A stretch of DNA of 64,000 bases from Rhizophagus clarus. Its lineage: Eukaryota; Glomeromycota; Glomeromycetes; Glomerales; Glomeraceae. The stretch is taken from NCBI GenBank assembly GCA_015698045.1, contig BLAL01000244.1, positions 434,001 through 498,000 on the forward strand, in the 5' to 3' direction. Made by a program: the position numbers and the translations under genes. This document shows positions 57,679-64,000 of the stretch, one piece after another (position 1 is the stretch's first letter; each line of letters opens with the position of its first letter). Below the pieces are notes generated by a model, which saw nothing but the letters and a program-made list of their open reading frames with translations, did not search any database and was not told the DNA's origin.

Positions 57679-58919
57679 AACGTTATATGAATATTTTAAT
57701 CAAATATTATGCTACATTATTATTAATTTCTCATATAGTATTATTATTGTAAATATTTACTTAAAAATCATATTTTCGAAACTATTTGTACATATTATAA
57801 ATTATTATTAATTATTCTCGTTTCATAAATAAAATTTTAAATCAATATCAAGCAAATGTTTCAATGCCAGAAGATTCTATTTGGAACATTATTAAAAACA
57901 AAGATCACATACGTTTTTCGTACGAGGATATTGTTTAATCATAATTAAAAATTAATTAACCAAGACTCCATCTGGTAATGGTTTCGTTCCGATTGGTATA
58001 AGTAGTATCTCTTATGATAATAAACATTACAATGCGCCGGAAAAGATTAAACAAAGATAGAAACATGTGTCAGAAATTGCACACAGTATTGATAATACAT
58101 TTTTAGATTAGTTTTCAAAATTTTAATGTCCACATGTTTTGTTGTTGTTCTGTTGTTCTTTGGTTATAGATATATGTGGTTACGCATGCAGACCAAATGA
58201 AGATCATAAATATTCTAACATATGAAAATCAAGCAATATTTTAACCATGAAGAGTCAATAAATTTCCCGATTCGTTCATTAATTGCAAATCTATTTTTTT
58301 TTCTCGAACCAATAATTTTATTTGTCACGACATGAATGAATTGTGGCATGGTACAAATTAACATAGATCACGTGGCGATATTGTGGTGATACTGCACATG
58401 ATTTTTATAAGGATGAGCATTATGATCTGTGATGATTTTTGGCCGGAATTATATTCAATCACATGATCAGTTCTACAATTTAGTTATCCTAAGTTATTTT
58501 TTTTTGATAACATATGATGTTGTCGCCACTGACCTTTAAATAAAATAATAAGAACTGAATATATGATTAATTCCTTGAGATCATACATGCCTAATTGATG
58601 AAAATCTTTTATTATCGGATTCTCATGATTTGATTATTTAGTATCTTTTCAATGGAAAAAATAGTATTATTCGTCATAATTTTTTTTTTTTGGCTCGTGT
58701 CTATTGTTTTTGAAAACGAAAAGCACAACAGGTAAACAAACTTTCGTTCAAAATATTTGACGGTCGATCACTCAATTTAAAATTGATTCAGCAGATGCGA
58801 GCTGCGTAACTCGTCATGACAATCGTTTATTAAATTTTAATATTTTACACGAATATCTTCTCATCAATAAAATTATTCAAATTATACCAAGCGATAGATG
58901 TTTTGTGTAATTATCAAAT
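57679..58919. other. Intergenic region with a possible exon relic
   Basis: Around 57964-58062 a plus-strand stretch reads TPSGNGFVPIGISSISYDNK and then HYNAPEKIKQR before a stop. It looks protein-coding but has no start or splice context I can support. Near 58430, TTTTTGGCCGGAATTATATT recalls other TGGCC-type dispersed motifs. The rest is unremarkable. Confidence 0.35.
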
Positions 58920-59216
58920 TATTTAGAGCGATTAAAAAACCTCATTTATTGATTCGAATTAAATTTAAATCGAAATAATTGAATCATACGATAAGTATGA
59001 ACATCTATGAACATTTTTTTGAATGAAACTTAATGAAACGAAATTTTTTTGCGACACTATACATAATACTAAACTCGTAAAATAGTTAATAAAATAAATT
59101 TTTATCGTGAATTTTTCATAGAATAAATTTTAGTCGTGAATTTTTCATAAAATAAATTTTTGTCGTGGATTTTCATAAAATAAATTTTTGTCGTGGAATT
59201 TTCATAAAAAATTTTT

Positions 59217-60578
59217 TCATAAAAATTTCAGATCTTCACTACTATGGCGAAATGTGTTAATTAATTCGGGAAAATGTAAGAGTCTGCTCGTATAAAAAGC
59301 TTGGGAATGGATAGTTTGTTGTCGAAATTTATTTCGCTCTAAATCTGAGAATTTTTCCTCTTCAGCAATATCAAATTGGTTGGATATTTCGGATGGATCT
59401 GGGTCATCACAGATAGCAATTGTCCAATTTCCTAATAATTCATGTAAATTAGATGCAGTGGGTCGTTTTGAAGGATCAGGATGCCAACATTGTATCATTA
59501 ATTGAATGTAAACTTTTGGAGTTCCATCAACAATTTCAGGTCGAAGACCAAATCAAATTTCACTAGCTAATCTGAGATCGTGTGGCCTATTACACCATGG
59601 ACGAACACCTGCAGAAAGAGTCCACATGATAATTCCGAAACTATAAATATCCGAAGCCTTTGTTGGTGGATTTCCTTTCAAGATTTCGGGTGCAACATAT
59701 GGAAGAACTCCATATATTTTATTGGTATCTTTTTTATCAATTGGACCGTGTAATCCTACATCTACGATACATGTATCAACCGAGCCTGGTTCATTTTCAA
59801 CTAATAAATTACCTCCATGAAAATGACCATGAATTAATCCACTTTCATGAATATTTTCAATCCCTCCAGACATCCCTCAAAGCATATCAACAATATCTCT
59901 CCAACACAGCATTCCTTGTGCTTCATCAAGATATGAATGCAAATCTCCATTCTCATAATATCTCATAACGAACATGTAATTTGAAGTAGGATCTTTTGTT
60001 ATTCCAAAACAATCTGCAACACTCCCACTTTGTAAACATCGATGATATTTATAAAGCTATATTTAAAATTTATATTCTTAGATGATGAATTAATATTCAG
60101 TGATAAATAAAACATTTTAAATTTATATCTTACTTGTTTAAAATATTCTTCACTAATATTTTGTGAATTGTGAAGTCTTTTAAGAGCAACTTTTATAGGT
60201 CCATTACGTGTCCATTGTTAGGCATCCTCATCCCAAACCCATCTAGGGCTTTCCATCCAAACTGCTGAATAAATTGTACTAAATGCACCTCCTTTATTCG
60301 TGTTTTCTATGAGATCGAATTGATTGAAATTAACATATTCCAAGTAATCTACACTTTGATTCGCGTGCAGCTGAGTATATTTAATAAAATTATCCATATT
60401 AATATTTCACTCGTCCAGTTCTTAAAATTATCTTTCAGAGTATTAATTTCACAATCTTTACACTATCTCGTTTCTTCTCGCAATCTAACCATTTTCCAAA
60501 GATAATATTCGACTTTATTTTTGACTCATCTTCAATAAAATCCATATTATCTAGATCGGCGTTTTGTCTAGAAGACAT
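59217..60578 (-). pseudogene. Kinase-like pseudogene, paralogue of the gene at 50957-52343
   Basis: Same two-exon structure: ATG at 60578 (MSSRQNADLDNM), donor GTAAGATATA near 60135, acceptor near 60057, end FRHSSEDLKFL and stop at 59217. Breaks compared with the intact copy: GAA to TAA in DEDAEQW (near 60220), TGG to TGA before GMSGG (near 59877) and TGC to TGA in EICFGL (near 59554). There is a lost base near 60407 (TTTCACTC for TTTCCACTC) and a deletion in the cysteine module (60460-60480) that removes part of the CxxC pair. The HRD region reads HGHFHGGN, so the catalytic Asp was probably already absent before the duplication. Not functional. Confidence 0.85.
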
Positions 60579-60694
60579 GATTGGGCATTCTGAAAAAAAA
60601 AAAAATTAATAAGTTGCACGTCCGTTAAAAGTGATTTATAAATTGTTTATGTGAAAATTCAATGTGTACTCAAGTAGAGTGAAAAAATTATCAT

Positions 60695-60825
60695 GAGTCT
60701 ACACTATAACATAGTTATTGAGTGGATATTATATAGTCTAAGATGCTTCGCATCTCAGCGATATCTCCTTATTCAATAACTATGTACTGTATATAGTGTC
60801 ATTAGCATGTTATCGAATAATTTCC
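60695..60825. repeat. Foldback element upstream of the kinase pseudogene
   Basis: ACACTATAACATAGTTATTGA near 60700 is complementary to TCAATAACTATGT...ATATAGTGT near 60774-60802, with AGATGCTTCGCATCT as a central hairpin. A reduced version lies at 52512-52584, the same place upstream of the paralogue. A small foldback MITE that predates the duplication is the simplest reading. Confidence 0.6.
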
Positions 60826-61876
60826 TTTATTATAAGTACCAGACACATAAAGTGAAATTAACTATAGGTAATTGATATCAAATTCACATTAAAACATTTA
60901 ATTTCTGAAGTACGGACTTGTCCTACATATATCATATTAAACATATGAAACGTAAACAAATTAAATGGAAAATCTTACAATTAACAAAATGTTTGTTTTT
61001 AATAGGAGAGTCAATCCTGAGCTTAATGGAAAAATTTAGCTTCTTTATATAAATTTTAAAATAGAAATTAAATTAACCAAGATGATTGATTTAATTTCTT
61101 TTGCATTTACAGTAATCTGAGATAATTGGTTAATATCATGAATCAACGAATTATATTTAATTTACATATCAGATATGTAAAAAATGTTTTGATATTCATA
61201 GTTTATTGATGATTAAAAATAAATTAGATATAAGATATTTGCCTGATAAATGTTTCATTTATGTTGCGGATTTTATTAAAAGAAGTCATAATAACGAATA
61301 TTTTTAAAATATATTATTTATTATTCACAATAATTTCACATGAGGACATAAAGATTGCCTGCTGGCCTCGATCTATTAATAGAATCATTCGAATCATCAA
61401 GTTATTTGAACAACACTTTTGACAGGATTAATTTTTTGTGATGTACGTAATATGGAATTTTTGGAATTATTTAGATTATTTAAGAATACGTAAATTTTAT
61501 TGATTGAACCGTTACAAAAATCCTTAACCAGGTAATAAAATTTTTTTTTTTCAATTTTTATTTAGAAAATGTTATCACTTGCCGATCATTTGAATAAAAA
61601 AAAACGGATTTACTGATGTTAATCCGTCAAATTGACCATATTGATTAATTTGTTTATTCTAAACAATCGGTTAACAACAATTCTATGATTGCAATATGGA
61701 ATTTTTGGGATTATTTAAGAATACGTAAATTTTATTGATTGAACCATTACAGTAATAAAATGGTTATTTCTATTTTTATTTAGAACAACAAATTTAAAAT
61801 ATTTTTACTTGACGATTTACTGATAATCCGTCAAATTATACGTGTCGTCGAAATTAATTAGTGCAGATGAAGCTTA

Positions 61877-61980
61877 TACCGTAATTCCATTCTACCACAG
61901 AAATGCCGTAATTATTCTATAAGTTATTGAATGCCGAATTCCCATTTTGCCGTAATGCTGTATACGGCATTTCGACGACA
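61877..61980. repeat. GCCGTAAT-type repeat fragment
   Basis: ATGCCGTAATTATTC, ATTTTGCCGTAATGCTGTA and ACGGCATTTCG words in about 100 bp resemble the subterminal words of the hAT at 31906-33022. It lies immediately beside the hAT MITE and may be an older hAT remnant into or beside which that element landed. Confidence 0.4.
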
Positions 61981-61988
61981 CCTATACC

Positions 61989-62408
61989 CAATGATGGGTT
62001 TTGGACTTGTCCAATTGGTTTTTTTAATTGGACAGTATTGGACAGTCCAAAACCAGTTTTGGACACAGTTTTGGACACAGTTTTGGACAGTCTAAAACTA
62101 TTCAAAAATTCAAATTTTTATTAAACTAAAAATAAAAAAAAAGAAAGTAAATATCTAATGAATTAAATGGACAAGAAATTAATGTAAAATCACAAAATAA
62201 TACTAAAAAAATACCTTAATTTTAATTAATTATAATATTATTTTAATTATTGGCCAAAATTAGGCCAAAATCAGGCATAATTCTGGCCTGAATTAAATAT
62301 TTAGTCATGTGATCTGTCCAAAACCTGTCCAATGGAAAAAAGGTTTTGGTTTTGGACAAGTTTTGGACAAATGTCCAAAACGTCCAATTGTCCAATTGCC
62401 CAACACTG
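61989..62408. mobile_element. 420-bp hAT MITE with 8-bp TSD CCTATACC
   Basis: The duplication CCTATACC lies at 61981-61988 and 62409-62416. Left end is CAATGATGGGTTTTGGAC and right end the complement of CAGTGTTGGGCAATTGGAC, a CA(G)TGnTGGG hAT-type terminus. Many TTTTGGACA / TGTCCAAAA words sit inside both ends as subterminal repeats. No coding capacity. It is absent from duplication copy A, so it inserted after the duplication. Confidence 0.85.
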
Positions 62409-62973
62409 CCTATACCGGTCAAATCGACCATATTTAATAATTTGTTTATCCGAAGTACAATCTAAATGATTTTTTTAAACTTTTAACCAGCGGTATATTC
62501 GGTATATTATAATAATCTCGGTCACTAATAAAATGAAGCCATGATACAGACGCGTGATTGGGTAATCATTATTTATATTATTCATTCATTTTTTTATTAA
62601 TTTTGCAAAAAAAAAACGTTGCGAGACATTGAATTACATAAACACAAACACTAATGACAAACGTACATGGAGAATTGTATCTCATTTGATACCATCATCT
62701 TATTATCTTCATAAAACATGATTATTAAAACGTAGCAATGCACAGTATATTAAATTCGGTTATATTTAAACCAATTGATAATCGATGTTTTTTTGTTTTT
62801 CATTAAAGAAAACCAGGTCGGCTCACTATTAGATAAACCATAAATGATTAGGTTGGGAACAGACTAATTAATCAAAATTATATCAGCTGTATTGATAAAT
62901 TTATTATTTACAAATTTTCTTAGTATTAAAAGTTAAAATAAGACAGTATATAAATTTAACATCATTTAATTTT

Positions 62974-63234
62974 ATGAATGTTCAAATCGATTCTACACTT
63001 GTATTCTCTCAATTTTCCTGTAAAAGTATTTCTATGGTTGAAAATTCAAGATTATTTATATTAGCAATTGCATTAAATCGAGAATTCTACGTGGAAACCA
63101 TCATGGAAAATCCAAATGGAACCAATATTTTTCGAATATCCTGTGACGGAACACGTGGAGTGAATCCACTTAGTTTGGAAAATCATAGAAGAAATTGTAC
63201 AAAATACTTCATTGTTTCAAGTATTATTTTATAG
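62974..63234 (+). CDS. Small hypothetical protein or exon, 86 codons
   Basis: ATG at 62974 opens MNVQIDSTLVFSQFSCKSIS and the frame closes with TAG after FIVSSIIL. Composition is not homopolymer-driven and codons look ordinary, with a hydrophilic middle (MENPNGTNIFRISCDGTRGV). No domain recognised and no splice partner identified. It could be a genuine short gene, a terminal exon or chance. Confidence 0.3.
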   Translation: MNVQIDSTLVFSQFSCKSISMVENSRLFILAIALNREFYVETIMENPNGTNIFRISCDGTRGVNPLSLENHRRNCTKYFIVSSIIL

Positions 63235-63344
63235 CATATCTGTATGGCAATTATTATTTATGCATTTCTTCAATTTTACAGTAAAATACGATGTAACAAA
63301 TAATTAAAACCACTATATAATAAACTTTAACTAATTTATGTGTA

Positions 63345-63990
63345 ACTTACTGTTTCATTTTGAAATCCCAAACCGAAACATTTAAATCTGCAAAACAAGA
63401 GATATATTAACATTAACATTTCTTAAAAAAAAATAAAATAATTTAAGTTTCATAACGTGAAACTCACCATTTTTGAAGTTTGCAAGCCGGAATATTTATT
63501 TTTCCATAATTTGCATGTATCCGAAGACTGAGATAAAGATGAAATCTAAAAAACTGAGATTAGAACCAAAGACAAAAAAAAGGAATAAATAATTAAAAAT
63601 AAGAAAACCATTGGAAAGAATTCCTATAAAAATAAAAAACATTTAAAAAAATTAAAATTTTTAAAAATATGAACGACTGAAAGAAAGAGTTTACTCTCGC
63701 TCAATTCCCATGTGTTCATAGAAGCCTTTCTACAAAAATGAAAAAAATCAAACTGTTAGAAATAATTTGTTAAAAAAAATAAAAAAAGAAAACTAAGACG
63801 GCCTAAACCTACCAAAGCTTTCACCTATCCTAAGACTCAGTGTCTAAGATATTTCATTAAAAGAATGTTTTACAAGATTTTGCATCCAAAGAGCTGAGGA
63901 ACAAAACCATCTAAAAAAAAAAGAAAAAAGAAACAATAATTGGATGAAAGAAATTAATAAATAATCCAAGGACACTTTCTCTCAATGAAA
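63345..63990 (-). repeat. Exon-like array, family 3 (minus strand, runs off the window)
   Basis: Several complex cores in A-rich spacers. On the minus strand a first core is bounded by TTTGCAG and CA|GTAAGTT (about 63353-63390). A second, about 63468-63530, precedes GTGAGTT. Others lie near 63695-63730 (GTAAAC donor) and 63812-63835 (GTAGG donor). The word TCAATTCCCATGTGT at about 63699 matches cores in the array at 8051-10090 (TCAATTCCCACGTGT at 8677). Same family, with ordering and full extent unknown because the window ends. Confidence 0.5.
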
Positions 63991-64000
63991 TTATATCCAA

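Larger units (their letters stand above)
58920..62740. repeat. Segmental duplication, copy B
   Basis: Counterpart of 50650-54230, in the same orientation about 8.3 kb away, with the GPCR-like gene between the copies. Copy B contains a broken kinase gene, an expanded foldback upstream of it, an internal direct duplication (about 61451-61640 and 61696-61840) and a 420-bp hAT MITE (61989-62408) missing from copy A. Confidence 0.7.

Noticed and set aside
61917-62431. Frames on both strands with VLDT and TVSKT repeats
   Set aside because: Arise from the TTTTGGACA subterminal repeats of the 420-bp hAT MITE.

Overview
The window is extremely AT-rich eukaryotic DNA with short GT-AG introns, long A/T homopolymers and a dense load of broken DNA transposons. 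The best guess is an arbuscular mycorrhizal fungus (Glomeromycotina, in the Rhizophagus/Gigaspora/Diversispora range). The guess rests on a kinase-like family with an N-terminal WCKDC / NWTSGN module, and on pogo, MULE (FAR1-like) and CACTA Tnp2 proteins of the type that crowd those genomes. This is family recognition from memory; no search was run.

Layout. 1-11 kb: kinase relics, a telomere-like CCCTAA tract, small TA-flanked MITEs, two arrays of exon-like tandem repeats (6.3-6.95 and 8.0-10.1 kb), and a 917-bp TIR element. 11.4-17.7 kb: a decayed MULE interrupted by a LINE with an 18-bp target duplication and by a 523-bp MITE. 17.98-19.85 kb: a nearly intact pogo element with an intron. 21.5-34.2 kb: a nested stack in which a pogo transposase gene is split by a hAT element (TSD CATCCACC). 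The hAT is itself split by a 9.16-kb element with CACTGG ends (TSD TAA), which carries exon-like arrays and a 161-bp MITE. 35-37.7 kb: AT minisatellites. 37.76-44.73 kb: a complete-ended CACTA element (TSD TAA) with two divergent dead genes, Tnp2-like and a coiled-coil TnpA-like protein. 46.6-47.2 kb: a poly(A)-tailed retro-insert. 50.65-62.75 kb: the host genes, namely a probable pseudokinase, a GPCR-like seven-helix gene, and a second kinase copy that is a pseudogene inside a roughly 3.7-kb segmental duplication. A small unknown ORF and another exon-like array close the window.

The most unusual signal is a superfamily of tandem repeats of about 85-128 bp. Each unit is a 24-62 nt exon-like core flanked by a polypyrimidine-AG acceptor and a GTAAG-type donor. 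Thirteen copies lie at 25.3-26.8 kb, eleven of them with a core of exactly 41 nt. Related, more decayed arrays lie at 6.3, 8-10, 20.8, 27.7 and 63.4 kb. One 41-nt frame stays open in most copies and runs, interrupted by a single TAA, into a 42-codon block at the array end. The array may therefore descend from a duplicated internal exon. No transcript evidence is available here.

A second general pattern is that nearly all premature stops in the transposon genes read as CGA to TGA, CAA/CAG to TAA/TAG or TGG to TGA/TAG. This is a C-to-T (G-to-A) decay signature.
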